A stretch of DNA of 64,000 nt. It comes from Rhodovulum euryhalinum. GTDB lineage: Bacteria > Pseudomonadota > Alphaproteobacteria > Rhodobacterales > Rhodobacteraceae. Within the stretch, counting starts at the first letter, position 1; the number at the start of each line of letters is the position of its first letter. This document shows, one piece after another, positions 1 to 8,037 of the stretch. The position numbers and the translations under genes are program-made. The stretch is taken from contig NZ_SLWW01000002.1 in assembly GCF_004342445.1 (NCBI RefSeq), forward strand, positions 1-64,000, in the 5' to 3' direction. The notes under the pieces are model-generated. The model did no database searches and had not been told where the DNA came from. It saw only the letters and a list, made by a program, of their open reading frames with translations.

Positions 1-119
1 CGGGCAGCGGCCGAGATAGACCCGGTCCGGCCGATCGCGGCCAGCAACGCCACCCGGTCCGCGCCCATCCGCGCCCCGGGCCGTTCCAGCGTCAATGCGC
101 TGCGCAGGTCTGTCGGCAT
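1..119 (-). CDS. ModE-like molybdate-responsive regulator, N-terminal part (cut by window edge)
   Basis: Reading from an ATG at 119 toward base 1 gives 39 codons of a ModE-type winged-helix N-terminus. The segment GARMGADRVALLAAIGRTGS, followed by ISAAA, aligns with the equivalent part of the complete ModE-like protein at 7176-7976 (PRVGGDRIRLLRAIDAHGSI). A strong GGGAGGAG ribosome binding site lies just upstream of the ATG. The gene is divergent from the TonB receptor at 398, and a Mo-box-like palindrome lies between them. R. capsulatus is known to carry two such regulators (MopA, MopB); this looks like the second one here. The rest of the gene lies outside the window, so the metal-binding domains cannot be checked. 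Confidence 0.7.
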   Translation of the reverse strand, partial: MPTDLRSALTLERPGARMGADRVALLAAIGRTGSISAAA

Positions 120-322
120 GGCGTCGGCTCCTCCCTCTCCGTTGATCGCAGCCATACCGCGTAACCGACCCGCGCGGCAACGCCGCGTTGTCGGGACGGC
201 GGGGCCCGTCGCGGGTCGGACACGCCCTGCGGATGGGCAGAAGGCGCCGCATCTGCACTTGCATAAGGCAACGGTTCGGCGTCGCACCCCTCGCGATACC
301 CCCGGGCTGTCACAATCGTTAA

Positions 323-347
323 CGCTATATAGTCTGACAATATAGCG
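323..347. promoter_or_regulatory. Mo-box-like ModE operator 1
   Basis: A perfect 8-bp inverted repeat, CGCTATAT and ATATAGCG, is separated by 9 bp. It closely resembles known ModE/MopA operators. It lies 50 bp before the TonB receptor start and 204 bp before the divergent ModE-like start, so it could control both. Confidence 0.85.
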
Positions 348-397
348 AATCGACCGACGGCGCCGAGAGACGCCGTCCGCAACACTGGGGGACAGAT

Positions 398-2485
398 ATG
401 TCATTGCTTCTACGGCTGGTGCAGACCGGCTGTCTGGTCTCGTTCGGCTTTGGCCTGCCGGCCCTTGCCCAGCAGTCGTCGGGCGATCCCGGCGAGGTCT
501 TCGCCCTTGGCGAAATCATCGTCCGGTCGGCCGGCGAAGCATCGCAGGGCGGCACCGGCAGCACGGTCAGTGCCGAAGGGATCAGGCGCACGAACCGCGC
601 CACGCTCGACGACGCGGTGCGCACGCTGCCCGGCGTCAGCGTGGGCAATACCGGCGGGTCGCGGAACGAGCGGCTGATCTTCGTGCGTGGCTTCGACCGC
701 TTGCAGGTGCCGCTTTACGTCGACGGCATCCGCGTCTACCTGCCCGCCGACAACCGACTGGACTTCGGGCGTTTCCTGACGCCGGACCTGTCGGAAATCC
801 AGATCCAGAAGGGCTATGTCTCGGTGCTGAACGGGCCGGGCGGCATGGGCGGCGCGATCAATCTGGTGACCCGGCAGCCCACCGAACCCTTCGAGGGCGA
901 GGCGCGGGTCGGCATCGAGGCGGGCAACCGCGGTGATGTGACAGCGCGCATGGGCTATCTGTCGCTGGGCACCCGAATGGACCGGTTCTTTGTCCAGGGC
1001 AGTTATCTGACCCGCGACAATGACGGGTTCTACCTGTCGCGCGACTATGAGCCGACGCCGGTGCAGGGCTCGGGCCTGCGTGACTATTCCGATACCGAGG
1101 ACAGCCGGCTCAACCTGAAGTTCGGCTTCACCCCCAACGCCACCGATGAATACGTGCTGAGCTATACCCGCCAGACGGGTGCGAAGAACGCGCCCTACAA
1201 CGTCGATCAGCCCGTGCGTGGCATCACGCCCGCGCCACTGCCGCCCGGAGCGAGCTACCAGCGCGACTGGGAATGGCCGGAGTGGGATCTCGAGGCGCTG
1301 ACCTTCTATTCGACCAACGATCTGGGCGGCACCGCATGGCTGAAGACCAGGTTCTTCTACCACCAGTTCGACAACGTGCTGTCCGCCTACGACGACTACA
1401 CGCATACCAGCCAGACCGTCGGGCGCGCCTTCGACAGCACCTATGACGACACGGCCTGGGGCGGCAGCCTGGAGTTCGGCACCGACATCGGCGAGCGCAA
1501 CACGCTGACAGCGGCGTTGCACTACCGCTATGACCGGCACCGCGACATCCAGTTGCCGCGTCCGGACGTCAACACCATCCCCGAACCGACCGAGACCAGC
1601 CGCGAGCGGACCTGGTCGGTCGCCCTGGAAGACACATTCCGCCTGCGCGAGGACCTCAGCTTCGTCGCGGGTCTCAGCTATGATCGGGCCGAGGTTCTGG
1701 CGGCCAGCCGCACCAGCACCGCTTTCGGCGATCCGGTGGGGTCATCGGACGCCGTGAACTGGCAACTCGCGGCGATCTGGACGCCCGAGTCGGGGGGCGA
1801 GTACCACGCCAGCCTGTCGTCGCGCACCCGCTTCCCGACACTGTTCGAGCGGTACAGCACGCGGTTCGGAACCGCCGTGCCCAATCCCGATCTGGGCTCC
1901 GAGCGCGCCCTGAGCGCCGAGATCGGCTATCGTGGCGACATCGGTCCGGTGGCGGTCGAGACCGCGCTGTTCTACAGCAAGGTGGACGACATGATCCAGT
2001 CGCTGTCCGTCGGGGTTGGCCTCACGCAGAACCAGAACGTCGGCGATGGCACCTATGCCGGCTTCGAGATCGGCGCCACGACCGACCTCGGCGACAACCT
2101 CGCGCTGTCAGCCAACTATACCTTCCTCGACCGCGACATCACTGACCCGGTGCGGCCGGGGCTGAAGCACACCGACACGCCGCGGCACAGTGCCTATCTC
2201 CGGCTCGACTGGCAGGCGACCGAGAGTTTCTCGATCTCGCCCTCGCTGGAACTCTCCAGCTCGCGGCTGTCGAACAGCGCGATCCAGCCGGCCGATCCGA
2301 CCCAGGTGGCCTACACGCGAAATGCGGGATTCGGGCTGGTCAATCTGGACATGGAATGGAAGGCCAGCGACCGGGCCAGCATCGTTTTCGGGGTCCGGAA
2401 CGCCCTCGACAAGAATTACGAACTGGTCGAGGGCTTCCCCGAGGCGGGCCGGACGTTCTACCTGACCACGGCCTACACGTTCTGA
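398..2485 (+). CDS. TonB-dependent outer-membrane receptor in the Mo regulon
   Basis: This is a 695-residue outer-membrane gated channel. It has a signal peptide ending near residue 24 (LPALA), a TonB-box-like EIIVRSA near residues 39-45, a plug domain (LDDAVRTLPGV, VRGF, GPGGMGGAINL) and a beta-barrel ending in an aromatic residue (AYTF). The family takes up chelated metals, heme or cobalamin using TonB energy. The substrate cannot be read from sequence. Its promoter carries a Mo-box-like site, a ModE-like gene is divergent, and a BtuFCD-type importer lies convergent just downstream, so molybdenum or a molybdenum chelate is an inferred cargo. A ferric siderophore is the main alternative. Confidence 0.9.
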   Translation: MSLLLRLVQTGCLVSFGFGLPALAQQSSGDPGEVFALGEIIVRSAGEASQGGTGSTVSAEGIRRTNRATLDDAVRTLPGVSVGNTGGSRNERLIFVRGFDRLQVPLYVDGIRVYLPADNRLDFGRFLTPDLSEIQIQKGYVSVLNGPGGMGGAINLVTRQPTEPFEGEARVGIEAGNRGDVTARMGYLSLGTRMDRFFVQGSYLTRDNDGFYLSRDYEPTPVQGSGLRDYSDTEDSRLNLKFGFTPNATDEYVLSYTRQTGAKNAPYNVDQPVRGITPAPLPPGASYQRDWEWPEWDLEALTFYSTNDLGGTAWLKTRFFYHQFDNVLSAYDDYTHTSQTVGRAFDSTYDDTAWGGSLEFGTDIGERNTLTAALHYRYDRHRDIQLPRPDVNTIPEPTETSRERTWSVALEDTFRLREDLSFVAGLSYDRAEVLAASRTSTAFGDPVGSSDAVNWQLAAIWTPESGGEYHASLSSRTRFPTLFERYSTRFGTAVPNPDLGSERALSAEIGYRGDIGPVAVETALFYSKVDDMIQSLSVGVGLTQNQNVGDGTYAGFEIGATTDLGDNLALSANYTFLDRDITDPVRPGLKHTDTPRHSAYLRLDWQATESFSISPSLELSSSRLSNSAIQPADPTQVAYTRNAGFGLVNLDMEWKASDRASIVFGVRNALDKNYELVEGFPEAGRTFYLTTAYTF

Positions 2486-2490
2486 CAGGC

Positions 2491-2514
2491 GGCGGCCCCG
2501 GTGACGGGGCCGCC
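2491..2514. terminator. Stem-loop between convergent receptor and ABC ATPase genes
   Basis: GGCGGCCCCG and CGGGGCCGCC form a perfect 10-bp stem with a GTGA loop, placed between the stop codons of the two convergent genes. The T tract is weak. It probably serves as a terminator for both directions. Confidence 0.6.
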
Positions 2515-2520
2515 TTCCCC

Positions 2521-3306
2521 TCAGTCGGACGGCCCGGAAAAATGCAATCGGCCCTCGGGCAGGGCCTCGCGCCGAACCGGGATGTCATAGAGTCGGGTCA
2601 GACGGGCGGCGGTCATCACCTCCGCCACTGGCCCCGCGGCAAGAACGCCGCCGCGTTCGATCAGCAGCGCCTCGTCGCCCAGTTCGGCCGCCTGGTCGGG
2701 ATCGTGGGTGCACATCAACACCCCCAATCCGCGCGCGGCGAGCCCCCTGATTGCCTTGCCCACCCGGATGCGGTTGGCGAAATCGAGGCTCGCGGTGGGC
2801 TCGTCCATAGCGATGGCCTCGGCCCCCTGGGCGATGGCGCGGGCGAGCAGCACCATCTGCCGCTGACCGCCCGAAAGCCGCGTGATCTCGGCGGTCGCCA
2901 GATCGCCGATGCCAAGCAGCGCCAGCGCCGCCTCGGCCCGCGCGGTCTCGGCCGGGCCCGGCCGGGCGAAGGGACCCAGCCGCGTCGCCGCCCCCATCAG
3001 AACGAGGTCCAGCGCACGCCAGGCGAAGGGTGTAGCCAGGGATTGGGGCACATAGGCCAGACGCTGGGCGACCTGCGACCGGCCGAGACCGGCAAGGGGG
3101 GACCCGCCCAGAAGCACTTCGCCGCCCAGCGGCGGCAGCAAGCCCAGAAGGGTGCGGAACAGCGTGGTCTTGCCGACGCCGTTCGGGCCGAGCAGGCAGA
3201 GGATACGACCGTGATGCAGGCTCAGTCCGACCCCGGACAGGATCGTTCTTCCGCCATGACCCACGGCCAGCCCACGGGCCTCGACCAGCGGCGTCACTCC
3301 GCCCAT
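2521..3306 (-). CDS. BtuD/FecE-type ABC transporter ATPase
   Basis: This 261-residue ATPase would power the FecCD-type permease encoded just upstream. It shows Walker A GPNGVGKTT (about residues 40-48), Q-loop VPQSL, signature LSGGQRQ, Walker B AIAMDEPTASLD and the H-loop histidine in MCTHD. The ATG at 3306 was chosen because it overlaps the permease end by 13 bp, which suits translational coupling. It belongs to the family serving iron-siderophore, heme, B12 and, in the Haemophilus MolBCA case, molybdate uptake. It is the last gene of an operon running 5768 to 2521, downstream of a Mo-box-like site. Confidence 0.9.
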   Translation of the reverse strand: MGGVTPLVEARGLAVGHGGRTILSGVGLSLHHGRILCLLGPNGVGKTTLFRTLLGLLPPLGGEVLLGGSPLAGLGRSQVAQRLAYVPQSLATPFAWRALDLVLMGAATRLGPFARPGPAETARAEAALALLGIGDLATAEITRLSGGQRQMVLLARAIAQGAEAIAMDEPTASLDFANRIRVGKAIRGLAARGLGVLMCTHDPDQAAELGDEALLIERGGVLAAGPVAEVMTAARLTRLYDIPVRREALPEGRLHFSGPSD

Positions 3307-4313
3307 GACCGCACGCCCCGCGCAAGCAGCCACAGGAAAAGCGGGCCGCCGAGCACCGCGGTGAGGATGCCCAGCGGGACCTCCTGCACCGCGATGCTGC
3401 GCGCGGCGGCATCGACCAGCACCGTCAACCCCGCCCCCATCGCCAGCGCCACCGGCAGCAGCCGGTCGAAGCGGGGCCCCGTGACCAGCCGCGCCATGTG
3501 CGGGACCATCAGACCGATCCAGCCGATCACCCCCGCGACCGACACCGCCGCCGCGGTCAGCAACGTGGCCGCAAGGATCACCAGCAGGCGCAACCGCCCG
3601 GCCTCCACCCCCAGCGTGCGCGCCTCGTCATCGCCCAGCGACAGCAGGCCGATCCGCCACCGCAGCGCGATCAGCGGCACCAGGCCGGCGAGGATGGCAG
3701 GCAGCGCCGCGGCGACATCGGCCTGCTTGATCCCCGCAAGGCTGCCCATCAGCCAGAAGGTGATGGCGGGCAACTGGTCGTCGGGATCGGCCAGCAGCTT
3801 GACCAGCGAGATGCCGGCCCCCGCCAGCGCCGCGACCGCCATGCCGCACAGCACCACGACCAGTACCTGCCCCATGCCGCGCAATGCCAGCGCGATGCCC
3901 ATGACCAACCCGATCGTGGCGACCCCGAAGACGAAGCCCATCATCTGGATCGCCAGCACCGGCAGACCCAGCAGGATGCCCAGCACCGCGCCGAAGCCGG
4001 CACCCTGCGACACGCCCAGGATGTCGGGGGCCACCAGCGGGTTGCGGAAAATCGTCTGGTAGGCCACCCCCGCCGCCGCCAGCGCCGCCCCGATCAGCGC
4101 CGCCGCCACGACCCGCGGCAGACGGATGTTCCACAGCACGATGGCCGCCTGCGGATCGGGCGGGCGGCCGGCGAGCGTGCCCGCGACCTCGATGGGCGAC
4201 AGCGGGTATGGCCCCAGCATCACGCCCGCCGCCATTGCCCCCGTCAGACCCAGCAACAGCAGCGGCGGCGCCGCACGCTCACTCACCCAGAAGCCCGGCC
4301 AGCGCCGCGTCAT
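3294..4313 (-). CDS. FecCD/BtuC-type ABC transporter permease
   Basis: This is a 339-residue inner-membrane permease of the FecCD family, with about ten hydrophobic segments. Family hallmarks include RLPRVVAAALIGAALAAAGV, the segment FRNPLVAPDILGVSQGAG, the cytoplasmic coupling region GWIGLMVPHMARL and the C-terminal LGGPLFLWLL. It overlaps the binding protein gene by 35 bp and the ATPase gene by 13 bp, so the three form one importer. Family members carry chelated iron, heme, cobalamin or, in MolB, molybdate. The substrate here is inferred from Mo-box context only. Confidence 0.92.
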   Translation of the reverse strand: MTRRWPGFWVSERAAPPLLLLGLTGAMAAGVMLGPYPLSPIEVAGTLAGRPPDPQAAIVLWNIRLPRVVAAALIGAALAAAGVAYQTIFRNPLVAPDILGVSQGAGFGAVLGILLGLPVLAIQMMGFVFGVATIGLVMGIALALRGMGQVLVVVLCGMAVAALAGAGISLVKLLADPDDQLPAITFWLMGSLAGIKQADVAAALPAILAGLVPLIALRWRIGLLSLGDDEARTLGVEAGRLRLLVILAATLLTAAAVSVAGVIGWIGLMVPHMARLVTGPRFDRLLPVALAMGAGLTVLVDAAARSIAVQEVPLGILTAVLGGPLFLWLLARGVRSWAE

Positions 4314-5310
4314 CCGGCGTCACGCCGTAGAAGAGCGTGTAGAACCCGGCGACCTCGGCCCTCAGATCACCCTTGGCCTGCGCGGGATAAAGCTTTTGCG
4401 CCAGCCATTTCAGCCCGATCAGCCGGTTGACCGAGGGCGGGCTGTCGATGAAGCCGAAGGGCGCGGAGGGGGCAAGATGGACCCGGCCCTCGCGCACCGC
4501 CGGAATGCCCTGCCATTCGGGCATCGCGCCGACATTGGCCGCGAAATCGGCGTCGATGGTCACGATCACCTCGGGGGCCCAGGCCTGAACCTGTTCAGGC
4601 GACACGATGGCCAGCCCGTCCGGCCCGGCCTCGACCACGTTCCGGCCGCCCGCGCGCTCGATGATTTCGGCATTGATTGAGCCCCGCGCCGCCGTCTCGA
4701 TCCCCTCGGGGCCGCGGGCGAGATAGACGGTCGGGCGCTGGTCCTCGGGCACTGCGGCCAGGATTGCATCGATTTCGGCGAAGGTTGCCTCGGCATAGGC
4801 GGCCAGCACTTCGCCCCGCTCGGGCTCGGCCAGCAGGCCGCCCAGGTCGCGCAGGGTGGCGGGGATCGTCGGGAACGAGCCGTCGATCAGGGCATAGGGC
4901 GTGCCGGTCTGCGCCTGAACCCGTTCGGCAAGATCGCGATAGGTGGCGTTCACCGTGCCGTAATCGACGATCAGATCGGGCCGCGCCGTCAGCAGCACCT
5001 CGAGGTTCAGGGTATCGCCCTTGCCGGTCAGTCGGCCCAGCGCGGGCAGATCGCGGGAATCGGGCCGGAGGAAGGGCCGGTCCTCGTCTTCCGGCGCGCG
5101 CACCCAGCCGACCATGGCCTGCGGCTTCAGCGTGTAGAGCAGCGTCGCGGCCGGCGGGCCCGCGGCAAAGACCCGTTCGGGATCGGCGGGCACCTCGACC
5201 TGCCGTCCGGTGGCATCGGTGATCGTGCGCGTTTCGGCGGCCGCGGGCAGCGCCATCAGGACCGCGGAAAGACCCCCGGCGACCCATGCGGTCAGGCGGA
5301 CATGCGTCAT
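4279..5310 (-). CDS. Periplasmic metal/chelate-binding protein of BtuF/FecB type
   Basis: This 343-residue protein is the periplasmic receptor of the adjacent importer. An N-terminal signal peptide ends at ALPAAAE, followed by the cluster A-II fold: ITDATGRQVEVPADPERV, then the RPDLIV segment and a helical backbone before the C-terminal lobe. The ATG at 5310 overlaps the stop of the upstream TrmO-like gene (ATGA), which supports both the start and the operon. HmuT, BtuF and MolA belong to this same broad family. There is no obvious ligand motif that separates molybdate from siderophores. Confidence 0.88.
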   Translation of the reverse strand: MTHVRLTAWVAGGLSAVLMALPAAAETRTITDATGRQVEVPADPERVFAAGPPAATLLYTLKPQAMVGWVRAPEDEDRPFLRPDSRDLPALGRLTGKGDTLNLEVLLTARPDLIVDYGTVNATYRDLAERVQAQTGTPYALIDGSFPTIPATLRDLGGLLAEPERGEVLAAYAEATFAEIDAILAAVPEDQRPTVYLARGPEGIETAARGSINAEIIERAGGRNVVEAGPDGLAIVSPEQVQAWAPEVIVTIDADFAANVGAMPEWQGIPAVREGRVHLAPSAPFGFIDSPPSVNRLIGLKWLAQKLYPAQAKGDLRAEVAGFYTLFYGVTPDDAALAGLLGE

Positions 5311-5768
5311 GGCAGGACTCCGAATTCGGGCTTGAGGTCGACCAGCGGCGTGCCGTCGATGCAATCAAGGCCCCACACGGTCAGGAACTTGCCCTCGACC
5401 CGCAGCAGCCGAACGAAGGACGAGGCGATCGGGTTGGGCCGAAGTGGCGAGCGCAGGGCGAAGGTGCCCACCGACTGCGCGTCGAAGCAGGGGTTCTGCC
5501 GAACGAGGTCGCGCCGCGACAGATGCATCCAGTACAGAACCTGCATCCGGTCCTTGCCCTCGACCCCGGCCAGCGCCGAAAGCCAGGGGGCATCCACCTC
5601 GATGTGGCACTCCGGCCCGTTTTCCGGATCGCCGCGCTTGGGGCAATCCTCGCGGCGTGCCCAGGGCGTCCGGATGCGGCCGATGAACCACACGCCGGCG
5701 TCGAATCCGCCGGGCAGATGCACGCATTCTTCATGCGGACGCATTGGGTCGGGCGCGGTGAGGGTCAT
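5307..5768 (-). CDS. TrmO/TsaA-like protein in the Mo-box operon
   Basis: This is a 153-residue standalone domain of the TrmO (TsaA/YaeB) beta-barrel family. In E. coli TrmO, this fold uses S-adenosylmethionine to methylate t6A37 of tRNA. The family signature appears as SPLRPNPIASS, together with GTFALRS, LYWMHLSRRDL and LDCIDGTPLVDLKP. It lacks the C-terminal extension of full-length TrmO. It is the first gene after a Mo-box-like site and leads by ATGA overlap into the ABC importer operon. A paralog with a similar setting lies at 16512-16982. Its role in metal metabolism is unknown; a methyltransferase acting on something other than tRNA is possible. Confidence 0.8.
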   Translation of the reverse strand: MTLTAPDPMRPHEECVHLPGGFDAGVWFIGRIRTPWARREDCPKRGDPENGPECHIEVDAPWLSALAGVEGKDRMQVLYWMHLSRRDLVRQNPCFDAQSVGTFALRSPLRPNPIASSFVRLLRVEGKFLTVWGLDCIDGTPLVDLKPEFGVLP

Positions 5769-5938
5769 GGATGTCTGTCCGCTTTTGCCACATCGTCCTT
5801 CTGGCGGAACCGGCGGCCCAAATTCCGGAACACCGCCTCTGTTCCCTCGTCGCTTCGTTTCCGCGTCATGTCCCTTGGTCTCCCGTCATCCATGCCGGTC
5901 CGGGCGGTCGCTGCCCCGTAAAAACGCGGCAAGTCTCT

Positions 5939-5963
5939 CGCTATATTGCATGAGTATATAGCG
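5939..5963. promoter_or_regulatory. Mo-box-like ModE operator 2
   Basis: CGCTATAT and ATATAGCG are perfect inverted halves with a 9-bp spacer, identical in both arms to site 1. The site is 171 bp ahead of the TrmO-like gene that starts the BtuFCD-type operon. Apart from this site I see nothing in the 349 bp between 5769 and 6117. Confidence 0.85.
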
Positions 5964-6117
5964 ATGCTTCGGCCGCAAGGGTCAAGGGCGGTTCTTCCCG
6001 GTCCCGTCGCCTGCGGCCAGGCGTCGGCGGTTCTGCCCGATTGTCAAGCACGCCGCGGCCGGGTTGCCCGGACGCGATGCTCCGTTCGAACCGTACGGCC
6101 GCATCCGCGGGATGCGG

Positions 6118-6666
6118 TCATTTCAGGGTCATGCACCAGTTCTGTCGGGTTCCCGGCAGATGCTCGGACCTCATGGACTGCCACCAGTCCTCGAGGGCCG
6201 GTGCGCTGCCGGACAGGCGGACGGAAAGGCCACCCGTGTAGTCCAGCCAGTCCCGGAAGATCACCTGGGGGACGGGAACGAGAACCGGAAGGCCCAGATC
6301 CATCGCGCGTGCAATGACCCGCCGCCAGCCGCCGCCGCAGCGTTCGAGCCAGCCGAACCGGTTCAGCACGACGAGGTCGGGCCGCAAGTCGAGGACGCCC
6401 ATGATCCGGGTCTCGATCCCGGCAAACCGCGGGTCGTGCGCGTCGGTCAGGATCAGGCGCTCTTCCCAGGGGAACAGCGTCACTTCGCGCCCGATGTGCC
6501 CGTCCCGACAGGCACCCCGCTGCACCATTCCGGCGACCCGATACCCTGGGTCTGTCAGACGCGAAACGAAGGCCGCGATCAGCGCGTCCGGTGGCTCTCC
6601 TGGCCCGTAGGTCACCGCGGCGATATCGCACTCGGCATCGAAGGGGAAAGGATCCGTGCCGGCCAT
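6118..6666 (-). CDS. DUF2478 protein (molybdenum-locus associated)
   Basis: This 182-residue protein matches the DUF2478 family, usually found beside molybdate ABC transporters and sometimes described as a nucleoside-triphosphatase-like protein. Visible family features are the N-terminal IAAVTYGPGE segment, a central LDLRPDLVVLNRFG strand-loop and a C-terminal half ending near GLSVRL. The normal P-loop lysine is not obvious at the N-terminus, so NTP hydrolysis is uncertain. The gene has its own Mo-box-like site at 6699-6723, 33 bp ahead of the start. Its biochemical role is not known. Confidence 0.75.
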   Translation of the reverse strand: MAGTDPFPFDAECDIAAVTYGPGEPPDALIAAFVSRLTDPGYRVAGMVQRGACRDGHIGREVTLFPWEERLILTDAHDPRFAGIETRIMGVLDLRPDLVVLNRFGWLERCGGGWRRVIARAMDLGLPVLVPVPQVIFRDWLDYTGGLSVRLSGSAPALEDWWQSMRSEHLPGTRQNWCMTLK

Positions 6667-6698
6667 GATCTCCTCCGAATGACGTTCGCCCGGCGCAT

Positions 6699-6723
6699 CG
6701 TTATGTCAACGGCATACATAACG
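6699..6723. promoter_or_regulatory. Mo-box-like ModE operator 3
   Basis: CGTTATGT and ACATAACG form a perfect inverted repeat with a 9-bp spacer. The site lies just ahead of the DUF2478 gene on the minus strand. Except for this site and site 4, I see no gene in the 509 bp from 6667 to 7175. Confidence 0.8.
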
Positions 6724-7122
6724 ATATTCGTTCCATGAAAGGCAAGCGTCCTTACCGCGCAGTCACGGCCCGGGACGCACGCCCTTTCGGCATTACGGCC
6801 ATCCGCCGCCAGAATTCCAGGCGCCTGCGGAACCGCGACTTCGGGGCAAGTCGTGGCCGCGGGCCGGGGTGCGGCCGCCCTGAGCCCGGCCCGAGTCGCA
6901 ACACCGGGATACCGGTGCGACCGACGCAGGGCGCCACCCCCTCCCTCTCCGGCGTTTCGGAAGTGCCCACAACCTGTGCAGGGTCCGGCGATCTGCCCAG
7001 GTTTTCACGGGGAACGGCGCCACAGATGACGACGGCGCCGCCTTTTCCGGCCCTCCCGGGGGGAATATCCGCTGTAAAGGTGACAGTATTAACGAAAGGT
7101 CTTGCACCCGGCTTTGGTGACT

Positions 7123-7147
7123 CGTTATGCAGAATTGATATATAGCG
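7123..7147. promoter_or_regulatory. Mo-box-like ModE operator 4
   Basis: CGTTATGC and ATATAGCG with a 9-bp spacer match in 6 of 8 symmetric positions. The site lies 28 bp before the ModE-like start, consistent with autoregulation and control of the whole mod operon. Confidence 0.75.
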
Positions 7148-7175
7148 CTTTCGTCGCGAACCCGGAGCCCTGCTC

Positions 7176-7976
7176 ATGTCGGACAGCACGTTGAAGGCAG
7201 CCCTGATCCTGCAGCGCGAGGGCGCGCCGCGGGTGGGGGGCGACAGGATCCGGCTGTTGCGGGCCATCGACGCGCACGGCTCCATCGCGGGCGCGGCGCG
7301 CGAGGTGGGGCTGTCCTACAAGGCGGCGTGGGATGCGGTCGGCACGCTCAACAACCTCTTCGCCCAGCCGCTGGTCGAGGCCGCGCCGGGCGGGCGATCG
7401 GGCGGCGGGGCGACGGTGACGCGGGCAGGCCTCGCGCTGATCGATTGTTTTTCCATGCTCGAGACCTCTCTCGGCAAGGCGCTTTCCGCCATCAACACGG
7501 GCCTCGCGACCTCTCCGGTTGGCGCGGTCAACACCCTCTGGAGCCTCCTGATGCAGACAAGCACCCGCAACACCTACCGCTGCACCGTTACCAAGGTCAC
7601 GCAGGGCGCGGTCAGCGCCGAGATCGACCTGGCGCTGAGCGACGGACACGCGCTGACCTCGGTCATCACCGAACGCAGCGCGCTCGACATGGGCCTGGCC
7701 GAGGGCTCCGAGGCGTTTGCGCTGATCAAGGCGACCTTCGTGATGCTGGCCGCGGGCGACGATCCGGGCAAGGTGTCGGCCTGCAACCGGCTGACCGGCA
7801 CCGTCGCGGCGCGCGAGGACGGACCGGTGAACAGCGAGATCACCCTCGAGCTGGGCGCGGGCAAGACGATCACGGCAATCGTCACCCGCAAGAGCGCCGA
7901 GGCGCTGGACCTGAAACCCGGCGACACGGCGACCGCGCTGTTCAAGGCAAGCCACGTCATCATCGCCATGCCCTGA
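7176..7976 (+). CDS. modE: ModE/MopA-like molybdate-dependent transcriptional regulator
   Basis: This is a 266-residue regulator with the full ModE layout: an N-terminal winged helix (about residues 1-110, with HGSIAGAAREVGLSYKAAWD) and two C-terminal molbindin (TOBE/Mop) repeats at about 129-193 and 200-266. The second Mop repeat carries SAEALDLKPGDTATALFKAS, the usual oxyanion-binding region. ModE-type proteins bind molybdate or tungstate and then repress or activate promoters through Mo-boxes; a Mo-box-like site precedes this gene. The modA start follows after 61 bp, so it probably heads the operon, as mopA does in R. capsulatus. The exact assignment to MopA or MopB is not possible from this sequence alone. 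Confidence 0.92.
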   Translation: MSDSTLKAALILQREGAPRVGGDRIRLLRAIDAHGSIAGAAREVGLSYKAAWDAVGTLNNLFAQPLVEAAPGGRSGGGATVTRAGLALIDCFSMLETSLGKALSAINTGLATSPVGAVNTLWSLLMQTSTRNTYRCTVTKVTQGAVSAEIDLALSDGHALTSVITERSALDMGLAEGSEAFALIKATFVMLAAGDDPGKVSACNRLTGTVAAREDGPVNSEITLELGAGKTITAIVTRKSAEALDLKPGDTATALFKASHVIIAMP

Positions 7977-8037
7977 CCGTTCCGCCCTGGCCCGGCCGGT
8001 CCGGTCCGGGGCGTGCCCCACAGAAGGAATCCGCCCC

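Noticed and set aside
2356-4062. Long plus-strand open frame opposite the ABC transporter genes
   Set aside because: It lies antisense to clear ATPase and permease genes with all family motifs, and its product is low-complexity with no recognisable domain.
6840-7075. Possible structured RNA between DUF2478 and modE
   Set aside because: GC-rich hairpins can be drawn in any such sequence. No Moco-riboswitch-like features were recognised.
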